DNA of 54,222 nucleotides from Armatimonadetes bacterium JP3_11 (GCA_002254605.1 NKPV01000004.1:1-54222); one strand, 5' to 3'. Numbered from the stretch's first letter, positions 23,601-32,866 are shown. A program made the numbers and translations. The notes: generated from the letters alone by a model not told the origin.

Positions 23601-24899
23601 CTACTCTTCGCCCAGCACGCGTTGTACCGTTGTGTCCAGGTGGCGCAGGTGATGCTCTAAGCTTAGGCACTGGCGTATTTCGTCTTCGTTGAGATAGCGG
23701 CGCACTTCGGGGTCGCTTAGGAGCGCGTCCACAAATGCGATGCGCTCATCCCAGACCCGCGCGGCGTTGCGCTGTACGAGCTTGTAGGCGTGTTCCCGCG
23801 CGAGACCCTTCCGAACCAGCGCGAGCATCACATGCTCACTATAGGGCAAGCCACCTAACAGCTCCAGATTGCGCCGCATATTCTCGGGCAGCACGACCAG
23901 CCCGCGTAAGATGCTGGTGAACTTACGGAGCATCCAGTGTATCAGTGTACACGTGTCGGGGATGACGATGCGCTCAACGCTGGAGTTGGTCAGGTCGCGT
24001 TCGTGCCATGTGGCGACGCTTTCGAGCATTGCGAGGGCGTTTGCCCGTACCACGCGTGCCAGCCCACTAACCGTTTCGCAGTTCCACGGGTTGCGTTTGT
24101 GGGGCATCGCGGAGGAACCTGTCTGCCCCTGCGCGAACGGCTCTTGTACTTCGAGAATCTCGGTGCGCTGCAGGTTGCGGATTTCGGTTGCGAACTTCTC
24201 CAGTGAGGCGGCAAGCACGGCGAAAGCACAGAGCAGGCTCGCGTGGCGATCCCGCGCGACGATTTGGGTGGATGCCGGGTCCGGCGTTAAGCCCAGTTTC
24301 GCGCACACATACTCCTCTACGCGCGGGTCGACATTCGCGTGGATGCCCACCGCACCCGACACCTTGCCCACGCTGATTTCGGGCAGCAGGCGTTCCAGTC
24401 GCTGGATGTGCCGTTCCATCTCGGCGTACCAGCCCAACAACTTGAAGCCGAAAGTGATTGGCTCGGCGTGGACACCATGCGTGCGTCCAATCATCGGCGT
24501 GTGAAGATGCTCTAACGCAAGGCGGCGAATCTCGGTCTGTAGTGCGTCGCACTCCGCGAGGATGAGTTCCACCGACTTTTTGAGGCGCAGCGCGAGCGCG
24601 GTGTCCACCACATCGTAGGAGGTGACCCCGAAGTGAATCCAGCGTCCCGCTTCGCCGACATTTTCGGCAAGGTTGCGCACAAACGCCATCACATCGTGGC
24701 GCGTCTCCTGCTCCAGTTCTGCAATGCGCTGCCCATCGAAACGGGCACGCTCGCGAATTATCGAAGGCGCGTCGGTAGGGATATAGCCATAGTGCGCGAG
24801 CCCCTCGCAGATAGCAATTTCCACCTCTTGCCAGGCGCGATACTTGCCCTCCTCGCTCCAGAGGTCGCGCATCTCAGGGGTCGTGTAGCGTTCTATCAT
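23601..24899 (-). CDS. purB: Adenylosuccinate lyase
   Basis: ATG 24899 (MIERYTTPEMRDLWSEEGKYRAWQEVEIA) matches the usual PurB N-terminus and gives 432 residues. The fumarase/aspartase signature is GSSAMPHKRNPWNCE; other family segments are MIGRTHGVHAEPITFG, VSGAVGIHANVDPRVE and HERDLTNSSVERIVIPD. It acts twice in purine synthesis, on SAICAR and on adenylosuccinate. A TATACT hexamer ends 11 bases before the ATG, leaving a very short leader without Shine-Dalgarno. It ends upstream of, and runs the same way as, the GHL10 gene. Confidence 0.97.
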   Translation of the reverse strand: MIERYTTPEMRDLWSEEGKYRAWQEVEIAICEGLAHYGYIPTDAPSIIRERARFDGQRIAELEQETRHDVMAFVRNLAENVGEAGRWIHFGVTSYDVVDTALALRLKKSVELILAECDALQTEIRRLALEHLHTPMIGRTHGVHAEPITFGFKLLGWYAEMERHIQRLERLLPEISVGKVSGAVGIHANVDPRVEEYVCAKLGLTPDPASTQIVARDRHASLLCAFAVLAASLEKFATEIRNLQRTEILEVQEPFAQGQTGSSAMPHKRNPWNCETVSGLARVVRANALAMLESVATWHERDLTNSSVERIVIPDTCTLIHWMLRKFTSILRGLVVLPENMRRNLELLGGLPYSEHVMLALVRKGLAREHAYKLVQRNAARVWDERIAFVDALLSDPEVRRYLNEDEIRQCLSLEHHLRHLDTTVQRVLGEE

Positions 24900-24941
24900 T
24901 CCGTCTAAGGAGTATAGCACATGGAAGCGTGGCGCGAGTTT

Positions 24942-25829
24942 TCAAAGGCTCTTTGCGCCGAACGGCGTCGCGCCTGACTCCAGCACCTGCCGGTTGCCTG
25001 GGAGGGTTTCGATGCGCGGCGTCAAGACATAGACCGTGCGCCCGTGCTGAAGCAGTTCTCGGCAGAGTTGCACGATGTAGCCATCGGGGCGCGCCTCGAC
25101 CACAATCACGGCGCTGGCAAGGTAGGCGATGAGCGCATCACGATACTTACTATTCGAAGCGACCCATCCATCGCCTGGACGAAACGGGCTGAGCGCCAAC
25201 GCGCGTTCGGGTTCAAACTCCGCTTGCCAGATGCGCGCCTGTTTCAGAGGCTCCCGACGCAAATCTGTACCGAAAGTCGCCAGCAGTCCCCGATCGAGGA
25301 CCAGGAGGTAGGGCGCGTTCTGGCGCACGGCGCACAGCAGCGCACGCTGGTACGCCGGTTGCGTCGCGCTCACGAGGGGGGTAAATCCCTGCGCCATCAG
25401 GCTTTGCGCCAGCGTTTCCAGTTCCTGCAGCCCTTGCTTGGAGACCGTATGCGATGCCAACAACGCGAAACTCGGCTCGCTGAGGAGGCGGTGGTCGCCG
25501 TAGAGAAACAGAATCGCAGGCGGTTCGGGCATCTCGTCCAGTGCGACAGGGTATGCTGCGTCTTGAAAACTCATCCAGCGCACCCCGCAGCGCGTCAGGT
25601 GCGCTTCCAAGCGCGCTGTCTCCTCCAGCCACTGGCTCAGCTCCTCCTGGATTGCCCGAACCGCACGCGATGGCAGTTTATACTCGCTTTGAAGCACCTC
25701 CGCCGGCAGGCGCAGCACCTCCGCGGGCGACTCACGGCGCACCTGCTGACGCTCCAAAACAGAGCGCAGAGTACGACGCCCCACATCGGGCAACAAGCTC
25801 AGGAACAAGAGCCACTGACGGTCGCTCAT
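24942..25829 (-). CDS. DprA-like Rossmann-fold protein, divergent
   Basis: A 295-residue protein with the layout of DprA/Smf: an N-terminal helical domain (LLFLSLLPDVGRRTLRSVLE), the YP..L...P.P..LF..G transition (AAYPVALDEMPEPPAILFLYGD) and a Rossmann-like domain ending LIAYLASAVIVVEARPDGYIVQLCRELLQHGRTVYVLTP. Canonical DprA motifs are eroded: GSR is LASHT and SGxAxGID is VSATQPAYQ. True DprA loads RecA on incoming single-stranded DNA; this protein may be a paralogue with a changed role or a diverging DprA. It is followed 42 bases later by purB on the same strand. Confidence 0.65.
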   Translation of the reverse strand: MSDRQWLLFLSLLPDVGRRTLRSVLERQQVRRESPAEVLRLPAEVLQSEYKLPSRAVRAIQEELSQWLEETARLEAHLTRCGVRWMSFQDAAYPVALDEMPEPPAILFLYGDHRLLSEPSFALLASHTVSKQGLQELETLAQSLMAQGFTPLVSATQPAYQRALLCAVRQNAPYLLVLDRGLLATFGTDLRREPLKQARIWQAEFEPERALALSPFRPGDGWVASNSKYRDALIAYLASAVIVVEARPDGYIVQLCRELLQHGRTVYVLTPRIETLPGNRQVLESGATPFGAKSL

Positions 25830-25905
25830 TAACCGCCCAATTTAGTTAACAGTGCGCCGACTCCTACCGACGAAGCAGGATTCGGGCTTGCTGCGGCGTA
25901 CTGGC

Positions 25906-28116
25906 ATGATGATGGCGGTTTCGGGGGTACGGGACGACGCACAATCGTCCATAAGAGGGTTCGACGCGTTGATTTTCTGGCAGGTGATGTATCGTCGCCT
26001 GTCCTTATCAAAGCTCTTGTGGGGGAGTTGGCTCTTCGCGACTTGTGCGGGGCTGGTCGCGACCCTAATCATCGTCCTGCTCCAATTCGGTTCAGTACAT
26101 ACCTCTGTTTATGCCATGTTGGGCGCACTCGTGCTCTTCCACCTGTTGGGGCGCGGCTGGGTAGAACACCGTCTTCCCGATCCGTCGTTCCAGAATGATC
26201 TGCGCACGGGGAATTTCGAGCAGTTGCGCCTGATGCCCTATACCGCGCATATGCTCTTAATTCAGCGTGGGCTGCCCGATTGGCTGTTTCGCGCCGTGGC
26301 GATGAGCCTCTGGCTGCCCTTATATGTGCTGGCGAGCCAGATTGAAGGGACAAACCTTTGGGACGCGGTTGCCCTGTGGATGCTGTTTAGCTTCGCGAAC
26401 TACTTTGTGTTGGGAATCGTTTCGTTTGCTCTGGCGGCGTCTGCTTGGGAAGGCACGCCTTATATAACGGCGATGGCATTGTTGGGATACGCGTGGATGC
26501 TGGATGGGGGACGGGCGCGCGCAGCCTTTGGCAACAGCCGTCTGTTTAGCGTAATGTTGGCGCTCCCCATCTTGGGGCGTATGGCGTTGCCGCCTCAGTT
26601 TGCGGTGGTGCTTCCCGATTTGCGGATGTTCACGCTGGTGTGGCTCATCATCGAACTGCTCCGTTTCGAGCGCATGGCGCGATGGGTTAATGCTCCTTCG
26701 GGGGTGTGGCGATGGTTCTATCTGTTGCCGTGCGCGGGCGTGATCGTGTTTAGCGGTGTCTTCGCGTGGCACGAAAGCGGCGCGCAGGGCTACAGCGGCG
26801 CAGGGCAAACGCACTTTGTGGCGCTGGGCATGTTCTGGGTGGCAGGGTATCTGAACCTATTGCTGCTGACGGTACGCCGCCAAGCGGAATCGGTGCTTCA
26901 ACCCCTGCGGGTGCATCTGTGGGAGTCAGGAGTGCTGCGGCTCATAGCGTTGGCGCTGACGGGGGGCGCCGTTCTCCTGTGGGGCTTGGAAATCGGTTCG
27001 GGCGCGTTCTGGGCGACGCTTCTTTGGCTCAGTTTCGTCGAGTGGCTGGGCGGCGCGCTGTTTCGGCGTGGGGCGCAACGCGCCTACGAACGCGCACCAT
27101 CTGGGGTTTACGCGGCGGTTCTCCTTGGTATTCTGCCTGCGTTGGTGTTCTGGTGGCAGCCGTTGCATCCTGTGCTGGGCGCGCTCAGTCCAACCTATGC
27201 GCTGCTTATGGCGTCGGATGCGTGGAGTGCGGCGGGCATTAAGGCGCAGCCGCCTCTCTGGATGTGCCTTCTCACACCGCTGTTGCGCTCCGCACTGGTA
27301 TTGACACTGCTTTCCAGCGGAACCCTTGTGGCGCGTCTCCGCTCGCCTCGACGCAGCCTCACCACGCATCCCAGAATAGAATGGTATGCCCTGCCCTTGG
27401 TGTATCCTCTGTTCGACGGGTTGGTCAGAAAGCACACCGTGAATCCCATCACACGCTTGACGCTGATGGAACGGCAGCCTGCGTGGGCGTTGGGCTTTGG
27501 AGTCGGGATGTTCGTGATGGGGCTATTGCAACCAATTGTCGGCGCAGTGAATTTCGTGCTGTTGATTGGGCTGTGGATCTTTCTCTGGCTGTGGGGCTAT
27601 CATGCTACAGCGCGTCGGGTACGGCGCTGGCTCGATTCAGGCGAGTTAGTCGGGGTCTTTCTGGCGGGGTTGAAACCGAACCAGATTTATTGGGGCTGGG
27701 TCTATGGCGCGTGGGTACATCAAATGCGCGTGTTGATTGCAGCTACCAGTGGCTACAGTTTGGGCTGGTTACTGCAAGCGCTGTTCACTCAGCCTGCGCA
27801 CCCGGGCGCGATGGGGATGGGATGGATCTTGATTGGCTTGAGCTTCGGCGCAGGGTTTTACATCATTTATCTCGTGCTGTGGTCGTGCGCATGGCTGATA
27901 GCGGCGCCCTCGGCAATCCGCGACCAGCTGGCGTTGCCCCAGCGTGCGGCGCCCTTGCTGGGACCGCGCGCTGCGGTGCTGGCGACCTTTTACAGCCTGC
28001 TGGGATGTTGTGCGCCGCTTGCGCCGTTCTTGCTCATCGGGCTACCTATATACGCCTCGCAAAGCACAATCGCTCTCTACAAACTCGCTCGCGCCTCTGG
28101 GGAACTCAAACGCTGA
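25906..28116 (+). CDS. Large polytopic membrane protein, ABC-2 permease-like
   Basis: About 736 residues from ATG 25906 (MMMAVSGVRDDAQSSIRGFDALIFWQVMYRR); nearby ATGs at 25909 and 25912 are equally possible. I count roughly fifteen hydrophobic segments in two similar halves. Each half begins with a cytoplasmic amphipathic stretch before the first helix (DALIFWQVMYRRLSLSKLLWGSW; HTVNPITRLTLMERQPAWALGFG), a pattern seen in ABC-2 type permeases. No ATPase gene is adjacent, so the transport assignment is tentative. It is divergent from the DprA-like gene, with about 75 bases between them. Confidence 0.6.
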   Translation: MMMAVSGVRDDAQSSIRGFDALIFWQVMYRRLSLSKLLWGSWLFATCAGLVATLIIVLLQFGSVHTSVYAMLGALVLFHLLGRGWVEHRLPDPSFQNDLRTGNFEQLRLMPYTAHMLLIQRGLPDWLFRAVAMSLWLPLYVLASQIEGTNLWDAVALWMLFSFANYFVLGIVSFALAASAWEGTPYITAMALLGYAWMLDGGRARAAFGNSRLFSVMLALPILGRMALPPQFAVVLPDLRMFTLVWLIIELLRFERMARWVNAPSGVWRWFYLLPCAGVIVFSGVFAWHESGAQGYSGAGQTHFVALGMFWVAGYLNLLLLTVRRQAESVLQPLRVHLWESGVLRLIALALTGGAVLLWGLEIGSGAFWATLLWLSFVEWLGGALFRRGAQRAYERAPSGVYAAVLLGILPALVFWWQPLHPVLGALSPTYALLMASDAWSAAGIKAQPPLWMCLLTPLLRSALVLTLLSSGTLVARLRSPRRSLTTHPRIEWYALPLVYPLFDGLVRKHTVNPITRLTLMERQPAWALGFGVGMFVMGLLQPIVGAVNFVLLIGLWIFLWLWGYHATARRVRRWLDSGELVGVFLAGLKPNQIYWGWVYGAWVHQMRVLIAATSGYSLGWLLQALFTQPAHPGAMGMGWILIGLSFGAGFYIIYLVLWSCAWLIAAPSAIRDQLALPQRAAPLLGPRAAVLATFYSLLGCCAPLAPFLLIGLPIYASQSTIALYKLARASGELKR

Positions 28117-28182
28117 TGTGGAATACTTAACTATAGGCGAGATTCCGCGCTTGGGATGGCGACGGGGCTTTGGGGTAGCCTC

Positions 28183-28209
28183 TGTCATTCCCAACGCAGC
28201 GAGGAACTC
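28183..28209 (+). repeat. TGTCATTCC...GAGGAA-type dispersed element, single copy
   Basis: TGTCATTCCCAACGCAGCGAGGAACTC resembles a short intergenic repeat found in many bacterial genomes, in which CATTCC and GAGGAA flank a GCG-rich core. Only one copy is in the window and it lies in the leader of the 28229 gene. Confidence 0.35.
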
Positions 28210-28228
28210 AGGACAAGGTGGCGAGACT

Positions 28229-28780
28229 ATGTTGAGCCGAGACCTATCGTTGCAGGCACTGTTTGGGGAGTTGGTGGAGCGCGCGTTTGCACTGTCGTTG
28301 CGCTGGGACGATCGGCAGGTGATGCGCTACCTGACGAACCTGCTGACCGAGTTTGCGCATATCGATAGTCTGTATCGTCTACGCGATCTGAACGGGCGAC
28401 CGCTGCAGGAGGTCGCCGAGATGCTCTACTACGCCGATGTGCGGCTCGGCGCCCAGTCGTTCTATCAGGAGCGCGAGGTGCATCGCCACATCGGCGACTT
28501 CACGCTGTTTTGGACGGGCGTCTATCCCGAAGCACTGCCCAAGCTGCGCGCCTCCCTGCGCAAAGACCACCTTATTGATTATGTGAAACAGGGCAAAGAA
28601 TCGTATCGCCTGGTCTCGCTGTTCGATATCGGCGAGTGGCGCGAGGAAGCCCCCATGTTCCGCCGCCTCTCCGAGAACTTCGAAGTGGCGATGCAGGGGT
28701 TGTATGCCGTGCGCCAGATGTGGGAACAGATGGCGCACGAGAGTTTCCGCCAATTCCGCAAGCAGGTAGAAGGGTTTTAA
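28229..28780 (+). CDS. Hypothetical protein, helical
   Basis: ATG 28229 (MLSRDLSLQALFGELVERAFALSLRWDDRQVMRYLTNLL) follows AAGGTGG by seven bases and gives 183 residues; the longer track ORF reads through the previous gene. The protein is soluble, mostly helical and charged, with conserved-looking segments FAHIDSLYRLRDLNGRPLQEVAEML and EREVHRHIGDFTLFWTGVYPEAL, and ends FRQFRKQVEGF. I do not recognise a family. It lies downstream of the polytopic membrane gene on the same strand. Confidence 0.65.
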   Translation: MLSRDLSLQALFGELVERAFALSLRWDDRQVMRYLTNLLTEFAHIDSLYRLRDLNGRPLQEVAEMLYYADVRLGAQSFYQEREVHRHIGDFTLFWTGVYPEALPKLRASLRKDHLIDYVKQGKESYRLVSLFDIGEWREEAPMFRRLSENFEVAMQGLYAVRQMWEQMAHESFRQFRKQVEGF

Positions 28781-28977
28781 TAAAAAATGAGCGACGCTGT
28801 CGAAAGGAGGATCAAAGCCCAGCGCCGCTGACATCTATTCAATTCGCCCTGTGGAACGCCCTCGCAGAGCATTCCACCCTATTAAGACTCAAAATGCCTC
28901 CAAAAGCGGACAGCGAATTCGGCAAAATTTCAGTTAATCGGCAGGAATCGCACCGCAATCAGGGTATTTAGAATTCG
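28781..28977. other. Intergenic region with a 14-codon ORF and weak hairpin
   Basis: An ATG at 28789 opens a 14-codon frame (MSDAVERRIKAQRR) overlapping a well-formed AAAGGAGGATC; no gene starts correctly after that Shine-Dalgarno, so it may be a relic. GGAACGC/GCATTCC forms an imperfect hairpin further on. The TATTTA box at 28965-28970 ends seven bases before the next gene's GTG. Confidence 0.35.
28965..28970 (+). promoter_or_regulatory. -10-like TATTTA before the redoxin fusion gene
   Basis: Sequence AGGGTATTTA, GAATTCG, GTG. Exactly seven bases separate it from the GTG start, supporting GTG 28978 and a leaderless mRNA. Confidence 0.45.
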
Positions 28978-30777
28978 GTGATAGCGATGGTGCGATGGAG
29001 CATAGCGACGCTGTGTTTGAGCGGTCTATTGATCTGGGCTGGTTGGCAGCCGACGACTGCGCCCAACACGCTGCAGTGGACAACCTTAGAGGGTAAAACC
29101 GTGCGTTTGAGCGATCTGCAGGAGGCACGCGCTATCGTGTTTATCACGCTGTCTACACGGTGCCCTGCGGTGCCTCGCTATGCGCCCCGCTTGAACGCTC
29201 TTTATGAAACCTTCTCTAAGCAGGGGGTCGCATTTTACGGCATCTATCCCGAAGCAGACGAAACCCCCGAGTCGGTTCGCGAGCATGCGCAGCGGATGGA
29301 CTTCAAGTTTCCTGTGGTGCTTCAGGGCGCAGTGGCTATCGCGCGGAGCGTGGGCGCAACCCATGTGCCGCAAGCATTCGTGCTGAACCCTAAAGGCGAG
29401 GTTGTGTATACAGGCGCCATCGACAGCGTAACAAAACGCGAGGTGGCACAGCATCAGTACCTACGCGATGCACTGCGCGCCACGCTGGCAGGCAAGCCGA
29501 TTGCGCAGCCCCGCACAACCGTTGTTGGCTGTTTCCTCAACTTGCCTGAGAACGACGCCGAAACACCCGCGCCCGTCACCTTCGCCGAACACATCGCGCC
29601 AATCCTGTACACGAAATGCACGACCTGCCATCGCCCAGGCGATATTGGTCCGTTCCCGCTGCAAACCTACAACGACGCCAAACGCTGGGCAAAAGAGATC
29701 AAATACTACACCGAGAAGCGGCTCATGCCCCCGTGGAAGCCGACACCTGGCTTCGCGAAGTTCAAGAACGAGTTCTACCTCACCGACGAGGAAATCGCGC
29801 TGATTGCCCGCTGGGTCGATTCGGGTGCGCCCGCAGGCGACCTCAGCAAGGCGCCCAAGCCTCCCACCTTTAACAAGGGCTGGTTCTATGGTGAGCCAGA
29901 CCTGGTGGTGGAAATGCAGGAAGAGTATGTGTTGGAGGGCACGGGCGGGGACGAATACCGCTATTTCGTGATCCCTGTGGAACTGCCCGAAAACAAAGTC
30001 ATCGTGGGGATTGATATTCAACCCGGCAACCGCGAAGTAGTGCATCATGCGAACATGTTCGTGGACATCTCAGGGCGCGCCCGCCAGCTGGACGCGGAAG
30101 ACCCAGCGCCGGGCTACGCCAACTTCGGCGGTACCGGATTTATTCCCGCGATGATGCTGGGCGGCTGGGTACCCGGCATGCGCCCCATCCGACTGGAAGA
30201 AAACTTCGCCGCGGTGCTGCCACGTAAGTTCGACCTCGTGATGCAGATACATTACTTCAAGCGCGGCAAGCGCGAAAAAGACCGCACCAAGGTAGGGCTA
30301 TACCTCGCCGATCGGACAGAAACGACCAAACCGGTACAACTTGCCGTAATCGGCAACCGCAACATTCTCATCCCGCCGGGCGAGAAAAACTACCGAATCC
30401 ACGCACGCTGGACAACACCCAGCGACCGCTCTGTCTATGCGCTGGCAATTATGGCGCATATGCACCTAATTGCGCGCGGCACAGAAGTCGTCGCCAAGAC
30501 GCCCGACGGACGCACCATCCCCCTACTCCAAATCAAGGATTACGACTTCAACTGGCAACAGGCGTATTTCTACGAGAAACCCATCGAGCTACCGCCGGGT
30601 ACCGTCATCGAGTGTGTCGGCTGGTATGACAACTCGTCGGATAACCCGAACAACCCCAGCAATCCGCCCCGCGAGGTGCGCTACGGTGAGGGCACTTATG
30701 ACGAGATGTTCTACATCTTCCTCGCGCTGCACGACCCGAAGGCAAAAAGTTCGTATCTGATTCCAGCGAGTTTGTAA
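28978..30777 (+). CDS. Redoxin / cytochrome c / copper monooxygenase fusion protein
   Basis: A 599-residue exported protein in three parts. After a signal peptide (MVRWSIATLCLSGLLIWAG), residues about 30-190 form a thioredoxin-fold domain of the AhpC/TSA type with a single Cys (STRCPAVPRYAPRL). Next, a short cytochrome c-like segment carries one heme site, KCTTCHRPG. The C-terminal 300 residues match the type II copper, ascorbate-dependent monooxygenase (PHM/DBH) fold with all six expected copper ligands: His-His in EVVHHANMF, His in VMQIHYF, HxH in MAHMHLIARG and Met in YDEMFYIF. The domain order suggests electron delivery from heme to copper in the periplasm. Start GTG 28978 or ATG 28987. 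The substrate is unknown. Confidence 0.88.
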   Translation: MIAMVRWSIATLCLSGLLIWAGWQPTTAPNTLQWTTLEGKTVRLSDLQEARAIVFITLSTRCPAVPRYAPRLNALYETFSKQGVAFYGIYPEADETPESVREHAQRMDFKFPVVLQGAVAIARSVGATHVPQAFVLNPKGEVVYTGAIDSVTKREVAQHQYLRDALRATLAGKPIAQPRTTVVGCFLNLPENDAETPAPVTFAEHIAPILYTKCTTCHRPGDIGPFPLQTYNDAKRWAKEIKYYTEKRLMPPWKPTPGFAKFKNEFYLTDEEIALIARWVDSGAPAGDLSKAPKPPTFNKGWFYGEPDLVVEMQEEYVLEGTGGDEYRYFVIPVELPENKVIVGIDIQPGNREVVHHANMFVDISGRARQLDAEDPAPGYANFGGTGFIPAMMLGGWVPGMRPIRLEENFAAVLPRKFDLVMQIHYFKRGKREKDRTKVGLYLADRTETTKPVQLAVIGNRNILIPPGEKNYRIHARWTTPSDRSVYALAIMAHMHLIARGTEVVAKTPDGRTIPLLQIKDYDFNWQQAYFYEKPIELPPGTVIECVGWYDNSSDNPNNPSNPPREVRYGEGTYDEMFYIFLALHDPKAKSSYLIPASL

Positions 30778-30786
30778 AGGGATGGG

Positions 30787-30810
30787 CTGGTTGGTGCGAC
30801 GCCAAGCCAG
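30787..30810 (+). terminator. Imperfect hairpin after the redoxin fusion gene
   Basis: CTGGTTGG pairs with CCAAGCCAG with one bulge. A second inverted repeat, GTGTTGC/GCAACAC (30835-30863), lies just beyond. Neither has a T-tract, so termination is uncertain. TATACT at 30969-30974 is the likely -10 box of the following gene. Confidence 0.35.
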
Positions 30811-30995
30811 AAAAGCGTGGCACCCCTTCCGCACGTGTTGCAAGGAGTGCTGCACCGCAACACGAGGAGCAGCGGCGTATGCTCCCGGAAGGACTTTCTT
30901 ATCGGCTGACGGGGTTTAAGGGAGTTGGGGTAAATACCCCGCCCCCTGAATTCTTTGCCCTCTGGGGTATACTCTGCGCTGTTGGGGGTACCGAT

Positions 30996-32834
30996 ATGGC
31001 GTTGAACGCTTTGAATTGGGTGGATCGTTTGCGCCCGTACCGGCGGCGGGTGCGTCTCTTGCTGGCATGGCGCTACGGCGCAATCGCTGGAATCGCAGGC
31101 GCGCTGAGTGCTACCTTGCTTAGCCTGCTCGATTGGCGTGGGGTTCTGACAATTTATCCATGGCAACTAATTGCGTGCGTGCTGCTCGGTGTGCTGATGG
31201 GCACGGTGTATGCCCTGCTGATTCGCGTCTCGGATGCCGCAGTGGCGCAACTGATTGACCGACGCGCAGGACTTAAAGACCGCCTGCAGACCGCGATGGA
31301 GCATACCGACGGCGCCCATCTGTTCGACCAGCCATTGGTTGAAGACGCCCAGAATGCTTTGCAGCATACGAACCCCCGCCAGATTCTGCGCCCGCAGTTC
31401 GGTAAATGGCAAAAACTCTTTGTCGGCTCAATTGCGTTGCTGCTGATGATGCATTTCCTCCCGCAAATCATGGCGGTTGTCGTGCCTGAGCGACGCGAGG
31501 AACAGAAAGAGATCAAGCAGGCAGCCGAAGAGATACAAGAGGTCGCCAAACCGATTCTGGAAGAGGCGAAAAAACCCGACGCGGATGAACTCACCAAACG
31601 CATCGCGCAGAATGTGGAACTCTACAACAAGCGCGCCCGCGAAGCGAAGATGACAAAGCAAGAAGCGTTGCTCCGCTACAACGAAATCATGGAGCAAGCC
31701 CGCAAACTGGAACAGCAAAACCAGAAAAAACTGGAGCAACTCCACCAACAGGCGCAAACCGCAGGCGAACAACTCGAAAAACTCGCCCAGAAGCAGAACC
31801 CTGCCGACCTGAACCCCGAACTGAAGCAACTGATGCAGCAGATGCGCTCGGAGATGCAAAGCCTCCAGCAGCAGCTGCAGTCGAATCAGGACATGCAGGG
31901 GCGACCTCTCAGCGCAGAGCAACGCGCCGCACTCCAGCAGCAGCTCCAGCAGCTCCAAGCCACCATGCAGGCGATGCAGCAGCCCAATCCAGCGAACCTG
32001 CAAAGCCAAATGAGCGAACTCCAACGCAAACTCGACGAACTGCAACGGCAACTCCAGTCGGGTAAAGACGCCCAGGGCAACCCCCTGACCAAAGAGCAGA
32101 TGGAGCAGCTCAAGAAACAACTCGAATCGCTCCAGCAGCAGATGCGCGCGCTCCAACTTTCCAAAGAGGCGCAAGAATTCATGCGGAAACTGCAGGAGGC
32201 ACTGCGCAACGACCCCGCCTTCAAAGAGGCGATGGAGCATCTGCGCAAACTCGCCGAGCAGATGCAACAGATGCAACGCGAAACCGACCCCCAACAACGC
32301 AAACTGACCCAAGAGGAGATGGAGCAACGCCTGAAAGAGCTCGAGAAAAAACTGGAAGAGCTGGCGAAGAAGTATCAGTCCGACGAGCAAATCCGCGAGT
32401 TGGCACGCCAAATGCTGGAACAAGTCAAGCAGATGCAAAAACTGAGCCAGTGTCAAGGTGCGTGCATGGGGCTGGGATTGGGAACCTCCTTCGGGCTGGG
32501 CTTCGGCGGGGGCGGTACGAAGCAAAAGCAAGCGTGGGATAAGGGCGACTACTTCGGTCAGCCTGAGCTGTTCAACCAGGGCGATAAGCAGCCCGAGCTG
32601 AAAATCCCGATGAAGGACCAGGCGGTTAGTGGTCAGCCACCGCTGGTACCCGGCGTAGGCGATTACATGGACTACGAAGCGCCCCCAACACCCGGCGGCA
32701 GCTCGATTCCGCTGACGCGCGTGTTGCCCACCTACCAGAAAAAAGCCGAACAGGCGTTGAGCCGGCAAAATGTGCCCCCCGCTGAGCGCAAGCGCGTGAA
32801 ACGCTACTTCGAATCGCTGCAAAGCGGGAAGTAG
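30996..32834 (+). CDS. Membrane protein with long glutamine-rich coiled coil
   Basis: ATG 30996 (MALNALNWVDRLRPYRRRVRLLLAWRYGAIAG) gives 612 residues. Two or three N-terminal membrane segments (IAGIAGALSATLLSLL, LIACVLLGVLMGTVYALLI, and LFVGSIALLLMMHFL) are followed by a coiled coil of about 320 residues rich in Gln, Lys, Glu and Met (QQQLQQLQATMQAMQQ), then a Gly-rich loop (GLGLGTSFGLGFGGGGTKQ) and a C-terminal segment (QNVPPAERKRVKRYFESLQSGK). The layout recalls DUF4175-like membrane proteins that accompany VWA/BatA-type proteins, one of which lies at 6492, but I am not sure of the family. A long antisense ORF opposite the coiled coil is a codon artefact. Confidence 0.7.
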   Translation: MALNALNWVDRLRPYRRRVRLLLAWRYGAIAGIAGALSATLLSLLDWRGVLTIYPWQLIACVLLGVLMGTVYALLIRVSDAAVAQLIDRRAGLKDRLQTAMEHTDGAHLFDQPLVEDAQNALQHTNPRQILRPQFGKWQKLFVGSIALLLMMHFLPQIMAVVVPERREEQKEIKQAAEEIQEVAKPILEEAKKPDADELTKRIAQNVELYNKRAREAKMTKQEALLRYNEIMEQARKLEQQNQKKLEQLHQQAQTAGEQLEKLAQKQNPADLNPELKQLMQQMRSEMQSLQQQLQSNQDMQGRPLSAEQRAALQQQLQQLQATMQAMQQPNPANLQSQMSELQRKLDELQRQLQSGKDAQGNPLTKEQMEQLKKQLESLQQQMRALQLSKEAQEFMRKLQEALRNDPAFKEAMEHLRKLAEQMQQMQRETDPQQRKLTQEEMEQRLKELEKKLEELAKKYQSDEQIRELARQMLEQVKQMQKLSQCQGACMGLGLGTSFGLGFGGGGTKQKQAWDKGDYFGQPELFNQGDKQPELKIPMKDQAVSGQPPLVPGVGDYMDYEAPPTPGGSSIPLTRVLPTYQKKAEQALSRQNVPPAERKRVKRYFESLQSGK

Positions 32835-32866
32835 ACCCTCAGAGAGGAATCGGGCGACTTGGAGCG

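Noticed and set aside
22178-23692. 504-residue plus-strand ORF opposite the GHL10 gene
   Set aside because: Covers the antisense of a clear enzyme, has no ribosome site and low-complexity basic composition.
28636-28971. 111-residue plus-strand ORF spanning the end of the 28229 gene
   Set aside because: It mostly overlaps the better-supported gene in another frame and has no recognisable features.
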